The notes below the pieces were generated by a model. It was not told the DNA's origin. It saw nothing but the letters and a program-made list of their open reading frames with translations, and did not search any database. This document shows positions 30,365 through 38,913 of a stretch of 64,000 nt of DNA, piece by piece. The DNA is from CAYWBI01 sp964456445 (lineage in GTDB: Bacteria; Calditrichota; Calditrichia; Calditrichales; J004): positions 1 to 64,000 of the forward strand of contig CAYWBI010000005.1 in NCBI GenBank assembly GCA_964456445.1. The letters are read 5' to 3'. Positions within the stretch are counted from its first letter, which is position 1; every line of letters starts with the position of its first letter. The translations under genes were made by a program, and so were the position numbers.

Positions 30365-31252
30365 ATGAACAAAACATTAAGTCTGTCTATAACAGATGAT
30401 GGATTTGAATATCTTCTTTTTGAAGAAGGTTCAGGTTCTCAAATCATTATGTCAAACCAGTTAAGATATCAACAACCCCCTGCTCCCGATCTTTTGTTTT
30501 CGGATGGGCAATTTGATCATATAATGTCAAAATTAAACGAGGCCATAGGGTCTGATTTTGACGACATAGTTATAGTAATACCTTTTAATAGGGCCACGGT
30601 AAAAAAAATAATTTTACCGGCTGAAAGCCCAAAGGATCAAAAAAGAAATTTAATAAAAAGTGAACTCGGGACTATCCTGCCCAAACCAATTACCAATTAT
30701 AAAATATCAATCCTTTCAATTCGTAATGTTTCGGATATTTCAGATATTGCCACTGTTGTTGCCCTGGATAAGCAGCTGATAAAAAGCCTTACTGATTTTG
30801 CCTCTAATTTAGGGAAACCGCTCAAAGGAATCTTTTTAGATTGCTTTAGTCTTGAAAACATTCTTGGAAAATGGAAATCGGTTAATCAAAACACTATGAT
30901 TTCAAAGATAACTGCAAATTATATTGAGCAGCATATTTATACCGGAATGGATTATTATCTCTCTTATCTTGACTATATTCCCCGGGATGACCGGGCCCAT
31001 ACTGAAATCATCGCCGAGTTGATTAACGGGCGTTATAAACAAAGTATAAATATCCTGAAACAAACCGGTGATAGTTCCTTTGACCAAATGCAGGTTTACA
31101 TATATGGAACTGAAATAACAAATGAATTGATGGCAGATGTTCAAAAGCATTTATCCGCAGAATTAATACTGCCTGAAGTTGATGAGCTGACAAAGATAGT
31201 AAGTGACAATAAAACATATAATTTTATCGAAGCTTACGGCGCACTATTATAG
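30365..31252 (+). CDS. PilM-like (actin-fold) protein, divergent
   Basis: 295 aa, no signal peptide, cytosolic. The N-terminus (NKTLSLSITDDGFEYLLFEE) has the strand-turn-strand pattern of actin-fold pilus proteins such as PilM. The segment RNLIKSELGTILPKPITNYKISIL corresponds in style to the PilM stretch that follows the first subdomain (E..ipf...dY). Later parts are degenerate and I see no clear ATP-binding phosphate loops. The next gene is PilO-like, which strengthens the assignment. No pilin, PilB/T ATPase or secretin gene is in the window. It starts just after a terminator hairpin; the gap to the next gene is 39 nt. Confidence 0.5.
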   Translation: MNKTLSLSITDDGFEYLLFEEGSGSQIIMSNQLRYQQPPAPDLLFSDGQFDHIMSKLNEAIGSDFDDIVIVIPFNRATVKKIILPAESPKDQKRNLIKSELGTILPKPITNYKISILSIRNVSDISDIATVVALDKQLIKSLTDFASNLGKPLKGIFLDCFSLENILGKWKSVNQNTMISKITANYIEQHIYTGMDYYLSYLDYIPRDDRAHTEIIAELINGRYKQSINILKQTGDSSFDQMQVYIYGTEITNELMADVQKHLSAELILPEVDELTKIVSDNKTYNFIEAYGALL

Positions 31253-31291
31253 GATTTCACAACATAACTCCCGCTATCAGGAGATTTTAAA

Positions 31292-32473
31292 ATGGCAAAA
31301 TATAATTTACTGGAAGATGATGATCTCTTTGAAGATGAAGAAGATGATTTACAGCTTCCGGAAGACACTGAAAATGACAGCGCAAAGCCGGACGAGTTAA
31401 CAGATAACGACAATCTTGACATTGACATCGATGAGGATTTGTTAAACATTGAAAATTCTGAAAACCTTTCGGATTCGGCATTTGATGTTAATGCCGATAT
31501 TAATATTGGTGAAGAAGAGCCGGAAATAAATATCGATGAACCAAATTTGTTAAATGAAGAATCTGAAGCCCCGCCTGATACGGATATCGATGCCCAAGAA
31601 CCGGAACTTTTAAATAAAGAGGCAATAATAACCGATGACTATGAAGATGAGAAGCAGGCAGGAATAAATTATAAGCCGATTGTTATTGCCGGTGTTATAA
31701 TTATTATCCTGATACTCGCCTATATTGGGATTGATCATTTCTTCTTGTCCGGGCCGACCGTTCCCACGTTAAATCAGCAAACGACCACTGGCCAGGATGG
31801 AAAATTGCAGGGATCTCAAAAAGAAGCAATGATGGATGCCAAGGCCAAGCAGGAGCAAAAGAAAAAACAGAAATTTTTACAGAATATCTCGATGGAGAAC
31901 CAGGCAAAAGCCGAACTTACCGGGAAGGTTTTGGGTGCGGTTACAGGTAAGGCAAGTCTTTCAAGTTTATTGCTCTATGACCGTTCTTTTTTATTTGAGA
32001 TATTTGGTAAGTCCCGTGATGATCTTGCAAAAGTGAACGTTCGCTTAAAAAATTCAGCTCCCGCAGCACGTTTTAATGTTGTATCATCAAATGTCCGTCC
32101 CGGAAGCCAGGGCGGGGTATTAAGCGTATTTAAAGGCCGTGTTTCTTCCAGCGTCCCATCCGCGGGCTTATCAGAAGATGAAAATGCGAAGTCCATTGAT
32201 GCACTTGAAGGACTCTTGCGCGATAAGGCACAAAAAGCAGGCCTGAAAACCAAAGGACTTGTAAACCGGTTCGAAGATGAGCAATCCGGTTTTAAACGCT
32301 TTAATGTACAAGCAACATTCGAAGGCAGCTTAAAGAATACCCAAAACTTTATTGCATCTATTTCAAACAGTTCCCAGATCAATATTCATAAAATGCAGAT
32401 ATCCGCTAAGGACCAGAAAACGTTTAGCAAAAAGAAATACAGTGTTTCGCTTATTCTAAAAGTTTTTATATAA
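31292..32473 (+). CDS. PilN/PilO-like bitopic membrane protein with acidic cytoplasmic domain
   Basis: 393 aa. Residues 1 to about 125 are strikingly acidic and low in complexity (runs of Asp/Glu, repeated N/D-I-D/E-E motifs). One transmembrane helix lies at about 131-152 (IVIAGVIIIILILAYIGI). The periplasmic part has a Lys/Gln linker, then an alpha/beta region. The end (FEGSLKNTQNFIASISN...KYSVSLILKVF) matches the style of the PilO ferredoxin-like domain, where a short loop precedes a Phe-containing helix and a final strand. With the PilM-like gene it resembles the inner-membrane platform of type IV pili or type II secretion. The stop abuts rsmD directly. Confidence 0.5.
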   Translation: MAKYNLLEDDDLFEDEEDDLQLPEDTENDSAKPDELTDNDNLDIDIDEDLLNIENSENLSDSAFDVNADINIGEEEPEINIDEPNLLNEESEAPPDTDIDAQEPELLNKEAIITDDYEDEKQAGINYKPIVIAGVIIIILILAYIGIDHFFLSGPTVPTLNQQTTTGQDGKLQGSQKEAMMDAKAKQEQKKKQKFLQNISMENQAKAELTGKVLGAVTGKASLSSLLLYDRSFLFEIFGKSRDDLAKVNVRLKNSAPAARFNVVSSNVRPGSQGGVLSVFKGRVSSSVPSAGLSEDENAKSIDALEGLLRDKAQKAGLKTKGLVNRFEDEQSGFKRFNVQATFEGSLKNTQNFIASISNSSQINIHKMQISAKDQKTFSKKKYSVSLILKVFI

Positions 32474-33025
32474 ATGCGTATCATTACCGGAAAATATAAG
32501 GGGAAAAAACTTATTGCCGGTGAAGATTTATCGATTAGGCCGACAACTGACCGCGTAAAGGAATATATTTTCCAGGTGCTCGACGATTTTATTATTGATA
32601 AAGAAGGTGTTGATATATTTTCCGGCAGCGGAAGTTTAGGGCTCGAAGCGTTAAGTCGCGGAGCACGGCACATTTCTTTTGTTGAAAAAGCGTTTTCGTC
32701 TGTCAGGATATTAAAAAAAAACGTTACCAACCTAAATCTTGATGCAGAAAATTATTCCATAATACAACTTCCCGCCGAAACATTTATAAAGACCAATGCC
32801 ATATCTTATAATTTTTACCTGCTGGACCCTCCCTTTAAAATAGATGGGTTACAGCTTCTTATCGATTCGTTGACACAGGCAGAATATTTCCGTGTGGGGG
32901 ATTTGATTGTTTTGGAACATGAAGTATCCAATCCGGTACTTGGAACATCCAATAGCTACACCGTTTTGAAAGAAAAGAAAATGGGTCGAAGTCTTATTAA
33001 ATTTATTGAGAAGCGGTTATTATGA
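32474..33025 (+). CDS. rsmD: 16S rRNA (guanine-966-N2)-methyltransferase
   Basis: 183 aa. Begins MRIITGKYKGKKL, the conserved RsmD opening; IRPTTDRVKEYIF, SAM-binding VDIFSGSGSLGLEALSRGA and catalytic LLDPPF (about 116-121) follow. Starts at the base after the previous stop and overlaps coaD by 4 nt (ATGA), a frequent rsmD-coaD pairing in bacteria. Confidence 0.94.
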   Translation: MRIITGKYKGKKLIAGEDLSIRPTTDRVKEYIFQVLDDFIIDKEGVDIFSGSGSLGLEALSRGARHISFVEKAFSSVRILKKNVTNLNLDAENYSIIQLPAETFIKTNAISYNFYLLDPPFKIDGLQLLIDSLTQAEYFRVGDLIVLEHEVSNPVLGTSNSYTVLKEKKMGRSLIKFIEKRLL

Positions 33026-33507
33026 GAAAAGAAATCACGGCTATTTATCCCGGGACATTTGACCCGATTACAAATGGACATATCGATATTGTAAAGCGCG
33101 CGGGAAACATTTTTAGCTCGGTAATTGTTACGGTGGCCCAAAACCCAAAAAAGGACCCACTGTTCTCCACAGACGAACGTCTGGAAATGATCCATGACGC
33201 ATTGAAAACCTTTCCCAATGTGCGTGTTGAGCAATTTGATGGTTTACTTGTTAACTTTGCTTTAAAAAATAATGCCACGGTTATTATCCGTGGGCTACGC
33301 GCGATCTCGGATTTTGAATATGAGTTTCAAATGGCATTGATGAATAAAAAGCTTGCCGAGACCATATCGACCGTGTTTTTGATGCCAAATGAGAAATATA
33401 CATACTTAAATTCAACAATAATTAAAAATGTTGCTAAATTTCATGGTAATATTGATGATTTTGTTAGTAAATTAGTAGCCCAAAAATTAAAACAGAAATT
33501 TGGATAA
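33022..33507 (+). CDS. coaD: Phosphopantetheine adenylyltransferase
   Basis: 161 aa, typical length. Catalyses the penultimate step of CoA synthesis. The nucleotidyltransferase motif is YPGTFDPITNGHIDIV (about 8-23), a T-x-G-H form. VIIRGLRAISDFEYEFQMA and the late STIIKNVAKF (ISST-like loop) are also conserved. Directly upstream of pta, which consumes CoA esters. Confidence 0.96.
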   Translation: MRKEITAIYPGTFDPITNGHIDIVKRAGNIFSSVIVTVAQNPKKDPLFSTDERLEMIHDALKTFPNVRVEQFDGLLVNFALKNNATVIIRGLRAISDFEYEFQMALMNKKLAETISTVFLMPNEKYTYLNSTIIKNVAKFHGNIDDFVSKLVAQKLKQKFG

Positions 33508-33510
33508 AAT

Positions 33511-34485
33511 ATGTCATTTATAGAATCATTACAGCAAAAAGCGGCGCAAAATCCCACAAATAGAATTCTACTGCCTGAAACAGAAGATATCCGCGTTCTG
33601 CAGGCGGCAGCTGAATTAAAAAACAAAAACCTGCTAACGCCGGTTTTAATCGGTAAAAAAGAAGTAATACATCAACTTGCGGCAGGTAATGGCCTAAGCC
33701 TAAGTGAAGTTGAAATCATAGACCCGGACAATTATGGCCGGGACGCTTTTGTTGCGGAATATCTGGAGTTAAGAAAACATAAGGGCGCCACACTGCAGGA
33801 TGCACAAAATGCCCTAAAAAGCAATCTGTTCTTTGCTGCATTCCTGATAAAGCACGGCGAGGCCAATGGCGCGGTAGCCGGCTCGATCAGTACAACCGGA
33901 AATGTTTTAAAAGCAGCCTTGCAGGTAATCGGGCTTGCCCCGGGGATGAAAGCTGTATCCAGTAGTTTTATTATGGTGCTTAAAGACGGGCGAACACTGT
34001 CCTTTGGTGATTGCGCGGTTATCCCGGATCCAACCGATGAACAACTGGCAAGTATAGCGATTAGCTCTGCGCAAACATTTGCACGTTTGACGGGGAAAAA
34101 ACCGAAGGTGGCGATGCTTTCATTTTCAACCAAGGGAAGTGCGCGTCATGACAGTGTAAGTAAAGTTGTAAATGCGACAAAAATAATTGAAAAGTTGGAG
34201 CCGGCTTTAACCGTGGACGGTGAATTGCAGTTTGATGCGGCGTTTGTTCCGGCTATCGGAAAAAAGAAAGCACCGGGCAGCCCGGTTGGCGGTGAGGCCA
34301 ATGTGTTTGTTTTTCCGGATCTGGATGCCGGGAATATTGGCTATAAACTGACCGAACGTCTGGCCGGGGCCGAGGCTATTGGGCCGGTTATCCAGGGCCT
34401 GAAAAACCCCTTCAACGATTTATCAAGGGGATGTAGCTGGCAGGATATTGTCAACGTTGCCTGTATTTGTAGTTTGATATCTTAG
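33511..34485 (+). CDS. pta: Phosphate acetyltransferase
   Basis: 324 aa, short single-domain form. Interconverts acetyl-CoA and acetyl phosphate. Features: [17 protein letters not shown] at the start, [52 protein letters not shown] and the end-region [18 protein letters not shown]. No ackA lies alongside, so acetate kinase is elsewhere, or the enzyme acts in another branch such as phosphotransbutyrylase-like reactions (less likely). 3 nt after coaD. Confidence 0.92.
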   Translation: MSFIESLQQKAAQNPTNRILLPETEDIRVLQAAAELKNKNLLTPVLIGKKEVIHQLAAGNGLSLSEVEIIDPDNYGRDAFVAEYLELRKHKGATLQDAQNALKSNLFFAAFLIKHGEANGAVAGSISTTGNVLKAALQVIGLAPGMKAVSSSFIMVLKDGRTLSFGDCAVIPDPTDEQLASIAISSAQTFARLTGKKPKVAMLSFSTKGSARHDSVSKVVNATKIIEKLEPALTVDGELQFDAAFVPAIGKKKAPGSPVGGEANVFVFPDLDAGNIGYKLTERLAGAEAIGPVIQGLKNPFNDLSRGCSWQDIVNVACICSLIS

Positions 34486-34497
34486 GAGAGTGTAAAA

Positions 34498-34761
34498 ATG
34501 CCAACGTATGATTATGTGTGTAAAGATTGTAACAATCAATTTGAAGTATTTCAAAAAATGACGGCCCCCCATTTAAAAACTTGTCCACACTGTGGCGGCG
34601 AAGTTGTACGAAAAATTGGTCTGGGTGCCGGGATGATTTTTAAAGGAACCGGGTTTTATGAAACCGATTATAAACCCCATGCTAAAAAAGAGAAAAAAAC
34701 CGTTGAAACATCGAACGGCAATAAAAAGTCTAACACTAAAACGTCAAGCGTCGCCAGTTAA
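34498..34761 (+). CDS. FmdB-family zinc ribbon protein
   Basis: 87 aa. The family opening MPTYDYVCKDCNNQFE carries CxxC; the second pair CPHCGG follows at about 33, giving a four-Cys zinc ribbon. The tail is low-complexity Lys/Ser/Thr, as in many FmdB proteins. Its function in general bacteria is not settled. Strong ribosome-binding site (GGAGAG). Confidence 0.88.
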   Translation: MPTYDYVCKDCNNQFEVFQKMTAPHLKTCPHCGGEVVRKIGLGAGMIFKGTGFYETDYKPHAKKEKKTVETSNGNKKSNTKTSSVAS

Positions 34762-34780
34762 CGGGGGCGCTTATTTTTTT
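34747..34780 (+). terminator. Probable terminator after the FmdB gene
   Basis: AGCGTCGCC (34747-34755) can pair imperfectly with GGGGGCGCT (34763-34771), followed by a T-rich run. It overlaps the stop codon. The stem contains mismatches. Confidence 0.5.
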
Positions 34781-34809
34781 ACTTTTTCACCAACTGAAAG
34801 GACAGTATT

Positions 34810-36114
34810 ATGTCTCGGTTAAAGCAAAAATTGGAGGAGAAGATTCCTGCCGCCCGTGAGCGGATATCCAAGCTCATCAAGAATCACGGGAATGTCAAGG
34901 TTGACGAAGTTAAAATTTCACAACTCTATGGAGGAATGCGGGGGCTGAAGTCCCTCTCAACAGATATCAGTTATCTGGACCCGATGGAAGGCATCCGTTT
35001 CAGGGGATATACCATCCCGGAATGTTTGGCAAAATTACCGCGTGCCGCCGATGCTGAAATTCCCTTCGTCGAAGGTCATTTTTATTTGTTGCTGACCGGG
35101 GAAATCCCCACAAAAGAGGATATAAAAGATGTAGTGGAAGAATTCCGGGCACGCAGACATGTTCCACAATATATTTTTGATGTATTACGCGCCATGCCGC
35201 GCGACGCCCACCCAATGAGCATGTTTACAGCGGCGGTTGTTGCCCTGGAACGCGAATCGGTTTTTGTAAAACGTTATAATGCCGGTATGACAAAAATGGA
35301 ATACTGGGATCCAATGTATGAGGATGCCGTAAACCTGCTGGCCAAACTGCCGGAAATTGCCGCCTATATATATCGGATGAAATATAAAGGCGATACGCCA
35401 ATTGCTTCCGATCCTGAATTGGATTTTGGCGCCAACTTTGCCCATATGATGGGTATCGCACATCCGTACGATGAAATTTCCCGTCTATATTTTATTCTGC
35501 ACAGCGATCATGAAAGTGGCAATGTAAGCGCACATACTACGCACCTGGTTGCCACAGCCCTTTCCGACGCCTATTATTCGCTGGCCGCCGGGCTGGGTGG
35601 ATTGGCCGGGCCGTTACATGGACTGGCAAATCAGGAGGTGTTGCGCTGGACCCAGGCTTTGATGGCCCGTATGGGCAATAAAACCCCGTCTAAGGAAGAA
35701 TTGCAAAAATATGTTTGGGAAACATTAAACAGCGGCCAGGTAATCCCGGGTTATGGCCATGCGGTTTTGCGCAAAACAGACCCTCGTTACACGGCTCAAA
35801 GGGAATTTGCCCTGAAACATTTGCCGGATGATCCGTTGTTTAAGGTTGTAAGCCTGTTGTATGACGTTGTCCCGCCCATTCTTGAGAAACAAGGTAAAGC
35901 CAAGAACCCCTGGCCCAATGTAGATGCCCACTCCGGTGTTATCCAATGGCATTATGGGGTAACTGAATATGACTTTTATACCGTAATGTTCGGGGTTGGT
36001 CGCGCCATTGGTGTTCTGAGTAATATTATCTGGGACCGTATTGTTGGCCAGGCTTTGGAACGCCCCAAATCCCTTACCACCGCAATGCTGGAAAAGATTG
36101 CCGAACAAAGTTAA
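34810..36114 (+). CDS. gltA: Citrate synthase, mitochondrial (eukaryote-like) type
   Basis: 434 aa. Condenses oxaloacetate and acetyl-CoA in the TCA cycle. The active-site His lies in LHSDHESGNVSAHTTHLV (about 234), the second His in PGYGHAVLRKTDPRY (about 315) and the catalytic Asp in NVDAHSGV (about 372). The long N-terminal part and motifs such as ISYLDPMEGIRFRGYTIPE and DAHPMSMF are those of mitochondrial-type enzymes, not the allosteric E. coli GltA type. It is a single-gene unit with its own terminator. Confidence 0.93.
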   Translation: MSRLKQKLEEKIPAARERISKLIKNHGNVKVDEVKISQLYGGMRGLKSLSTDISYLDPMEGIRFRGYTIPECLAKLPRAADAEIPFVEGHFYLLLTGEIPTKEDIKDVVEEFRARRHVPQYIFDVLRAMPRDAHPMSMFTAAVVALERESVFVKRYNAGMTKMEYWDPMYEDAVNLLAKLPEIAAYIYRMKYKGDTPIASDPELDFGANFAHMMGIAHPYDEISRLYFILHSDHESGNVSAHTTHLVATALSDAYYSLAAGLGGLAGPLHGLANQEVLRWTQALMARMGNKTPSKEELQKYVWETLNSGQVIPGYGHAVLRKTDPRYTAQREFALKHLPDDPLFKVVSLLYDVVPPILEKQGKAKNPWPNVDAHSGVIQWHYGVTEYDFYTVMFGVGRAIGVLSNIIWDRIVGQALERPKSLTTAMLEKIAEQS

Positions 36115-36130
36115 AGTATTGTATGAAAGA

Positions 36131-36163
36131 ACAAAAGGCCATGTATTTTGTACATGGCCTTTT
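36131..36163 (+). terminator. Intrinsic terminator after citrate synthase
   Basis: AAAAGGCCATGTA (36133-36145) pairs perfectly with TACATGGCCTTTT; a T-run follows. Strong rho-independent structure about 18 nt after the stop. Confidence 0.93.
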
Positions 36164-36711
36164 TAGCTTTAAAGATATTCTATTGGCCTTGCCTTGAATA
36201 GAATTTTTATAGCCTGTATTGTTTTTAAATCAAGCCATCAAGCGTTTAAGGTTCAGAAGTTCGTGAGCTGAAAGTTATATGTGGTTCATCTGGGATATTT
36301 CAATGTAAAAGTTTTTAGCTCCGGGATGCTTAAAAATTTTTAATAATCGAACAATTATATAAAATTCGGTTTTCATAAAAGGACCAGCGCCGCTTGCGAT
36401 TGCTATATAAAGTACCGCCTTTCGGATTTGTATTGGTTAATAATACAAATGGTGATTTAACTGACACCCGGTTTGGTAAAACTTGAAAATTTAGTGGCCT
36501 TCCAATCCCGGTTCAGACAATGAGGATGCAGCACTGGGCGTAAAGTAACAGACAACATCGTGTTTGTTCTATTGATGCTACAACGGAAAAAATTCCACCG
36601 ATTCATCCATGAAAAATTGGAAATAAGGACTTTTGTGTTTATAATGCCCCCCAAGGAACATTTACATTCAACAACGTATAAAACCCATCAACTAAAAAAT
36701 AATGGTAAAAT
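36164..36711. other. 548-bp gap with one inverted repeat
   Basis: No convincing gene. A perfect 9-bp inverted repeat, ATTTGTATT (36426-36434) with AATACAAAT (36442-36450), lies about 260 bp before the next start and could be an operator or hairpin. The rest has frequent stops on both strands and may be decayed sequence; a promoter for the 36712 gene is expected here but I cannot assign it. Confidence 0.5.
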
Positions 36712-38556
36712 ATGAATAAGCTTCATTCATTTCACATCCCTGTTATGGGCATTGGTTTCACAATTGACACCCCGTTAAAGGTTTCGGCCTATGGCATTGA
36801 TTCGGTCATATCACTGGTCGATGATATTCTTATGGAAAAATTGCGCCGGATGTATTGCGCCAGGTTTAAACTCCCTTACGATGAAATTACCGATAAGATG
36901 GAAGATTTCAGGGCCAAAAGGATTACCTCGTATCTGAATTTAATAAATGATCTGGCCAGCCAAAAATTCGAAACATTAAAAAACGCCACCATCGAAATGG
37001 GCAATGAAATAAAAGAATATTTTTCCATGTTGCCGGACGGAACTGAATTAAAACAGGAGTTCAAATCCCTGACGGAAAAATATCTGAACATAAATGAAAT
37101 AGGACAATGGGTTAAAGAAAACATCTCCATGGGAAGTATCGATGTCAATATTATGACCAAGCTGGACAAGGAAAATTATCTGAAAAACGAAAAACTCCCC
37201 GTATATTATAATGACGCCCATGCGGCGTTGCGTGGCTATGCCAATAGTGACCTGGAATCTTCCATTGTTTTATCCGCCGGATTAAATCCCCGTTTATATG
37301 GTTACTTTGAGCAATTTGAAGATTTCTTCCCCGATGAAAACGGTTACATAAAAAAGAAAATCGTGTTAAAGGTCAGTGATTATCGCTCGGCCTTTATCCA
37401 GGGTAAGTTCCTCGCAAAAAAAGGCCTGTGGGTATCGGAATACCGTGTTGAGTCCGGGCTTAATTGTGGCGGTCATGCCTTTGCCACAGATGGCTATTTG
37501 ATGGGCCCCATCCTGGCCGAGTTCCGGGACAAGCGGGAAGAGCTGACCGGCTCCCTGCATGATATTCTTGTTAAAGCTCTGGGGCAAAAAGGCCGTACGC
37601 TTCCGCAAAAAAAGGTTTCAATAAAGATTACCGCTCAGGGCGGGGTCGGAACAGCGGAGGAACATCAATTTCTTATTGAACATTATAACCTGGATTCTGT
37701 GGGTTGGGGATCACCATTTTTATTGGTGCAAGAGGTCACCAATGTTGACGGTCGGACAAGAAACAAATTAGGCGAGGCAAAAGAAGATGATTTATATCTG
37801 AGCGATGTTTCGCCCCTGGGCGTTCCCTTTAACAGTATGCGCGGCAACACCAAGGATATCGTTAAGTTTGCCAAAATTGCCGAGGGCAGACCCGGGAGCC
37901 CCTGCCCCAAAAAATATCTTGTTTCAAACAAAGAATATACGGAAAAAAGCATCTGTACCGCGTCACGCCAATACCAAAGCCGGAAATTAAAAAACCTGGA
38001 AAATGAAGGCCTGCCCCCTGCAGAGTACCATAAACAGTTTGATAAAATTGTTGATAAATCCTGTATCTGTGTTGGCTTGGGCACCCCGGCATTATTGGTC
38101 AATAATTTGGATACCAAGGTCGAGGGCAATGGAGTGTCGGTATGCCCCGGACCCAATCTTGCTTATTTCTCAAAAATGATGAGCCTAAAAGAAATGGTCG
38201 ATCATATCTATGGCCGGGCAAATATGATCACGCGGACCGACCGGCCCAACTTGTTTGTAAAAGAACTGAATATTTACATTGATTATCTCAAAGACAAAAT
38301 CGATGAGGCTAAAACATCTTTTACAGGAAAACAGGAAAAATATTTTCTTGCCTTTTCGGAAAACCTAAAAGAGGGCATCAATTATTATAACGGATTGTTT
38401 GGCACCCTGAAGGGCTTTTTCGAAGAAACCAGAAGTACGGTTTTAGCGGATTTGGAAACCAGTAAAAAAACGCTGCACTATTTGAACTCCAAAATTAAAA
38501 TTTATTCGGAACAGTGTAAGGATGCGCTAAAAAAGAGTGTACCTTCAAATTATTAA
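36712..38556 (+). CDS. Conserved protein with nitronate-monooxygenase-like TIM-barrel features
   Basis: 614 aa, no signal peptide. The opening HSFHIPVMGIGFTIDTPLKV and the motifs GLNCGGHAFATDG, ITAQGGVGTAEEHQFLI and WGSPFLLV have the style of FMN-dependent nitronate monooxygenase or related TIM barrels (a GGH loop, then a phosphate-binding GG.GT). Extra conserved-looking Cys motifs follow: GSPCPKKYL, SICTASRQYQ, KSCICVGLGTPALL and SVCPGPNLAY. The last ~120 residues are helical. I recall similar long proteins in Bacteroidota annotated as hypothetical; the Cys set suggests a metal or redox site (inference). It stands alone between two gene-free gaps. Confidence 0.6.
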   Translation: MNKLHSFHIPVMGIGFTIDTPLKVSAYGIDSVISLVDDILMEKLRRMYCARFKLPYDEITDKMEDFRAKRITSYLNLINDLASQKFETLKNATIEMGNEIKEYFSMLPDGTELKQEFKSLTEKYLNINEIGQWVKENISMGSIDVNIMTKLDKENYLKNEKLPVYYNDAHAALRGYANSDLESSIVLSAGLNPRLYGYFEQFEDFFPDENGYIKKKIVLKVSDYRSAFIQGKFLAKKGLWVSEYRVESGLNCGGHAFATDGYLMGPILAEFRDKREELTGSLHDILVKALGQKGRTLPQKKVSIKITAQGGVGTAEEHQFLIEHYNLDSVGWGSPFLLVQEVTNVDGRTRNKLGEAKEDDLYLSDVSPLGVPFNSMRGNTKDIVKFAKIAEGRPGSPCPKKYLVSNKEYTEKSICTASRQYQSRKLKNLENEGLPPAEYHKQFDKIVDKSCICVGLGTPALLVNNLDTKVEGNGVSVCPGPNLAYFSKMMSLKEMVDHIYGRANMITRTDRPNLFVKELNIYIDYLKDKIDEAKTSFTGKQEKYFLAFSENLKEGINYYNGLFGTLKGFFEETRSTVLADLETSKKTLHYLNSKIKIYSEQCKDALKKSVPSNY

Positions 38557-38913
38557 TACATCTTTTATAAGAAAACTTAATATCCCGGCATCCCGCCGGG
38601 AGTTCCATATTTCCTAAAACGTAAGTCTGCTGGAAACTCCGGGAATCAGCTCCTTTTAAAATCTCAAATCAATGTCCCTTGTCCGTATATCGAACCCTAT
38701 CGAAGGGTAAGTGGTGGTTCGTCAACTTCAAGGGGCAAATATTCGGAAAACCGTTGAAACGGCCCCTTCCGGAATCATTCTTAACTCTTCCCCGCAGAAC
38801 TAAGGTCATGGGTTATTGATAGGATATATAATAGCAATTTTCTTGCCATCAAAGGCTGTTCAGGATGTGGTGGGAAAAATTATTGGTAATCTATCCATTG
38901 TGGTCATAGCCTG
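38557..38913. other. 357-bp gap between convergent genes, one GC hairpin
   Basis: CCCGGC (38584-38589) pairs with GCCGGG (38595-38600) soon after the 36712 gene. It lacks a T-run, so it is at best a weak terminator. No gene seen. Confidence 0.45.

Noticed and set aside
36457..36654. 65-codon minus-strand frame in the 36.2-36.7 kb gap
   Set aside because: No ribosome-binding site, no recognisable motif, and composition unlike nearby genes.
38696..38740. CGAACC...GGTTCG pair in the 38.6-38.9 kb gap as a tRNA T-arm
   Set aside because: No acceptor stem, anticodon arm or GTTCGANNC loop can be built around it.
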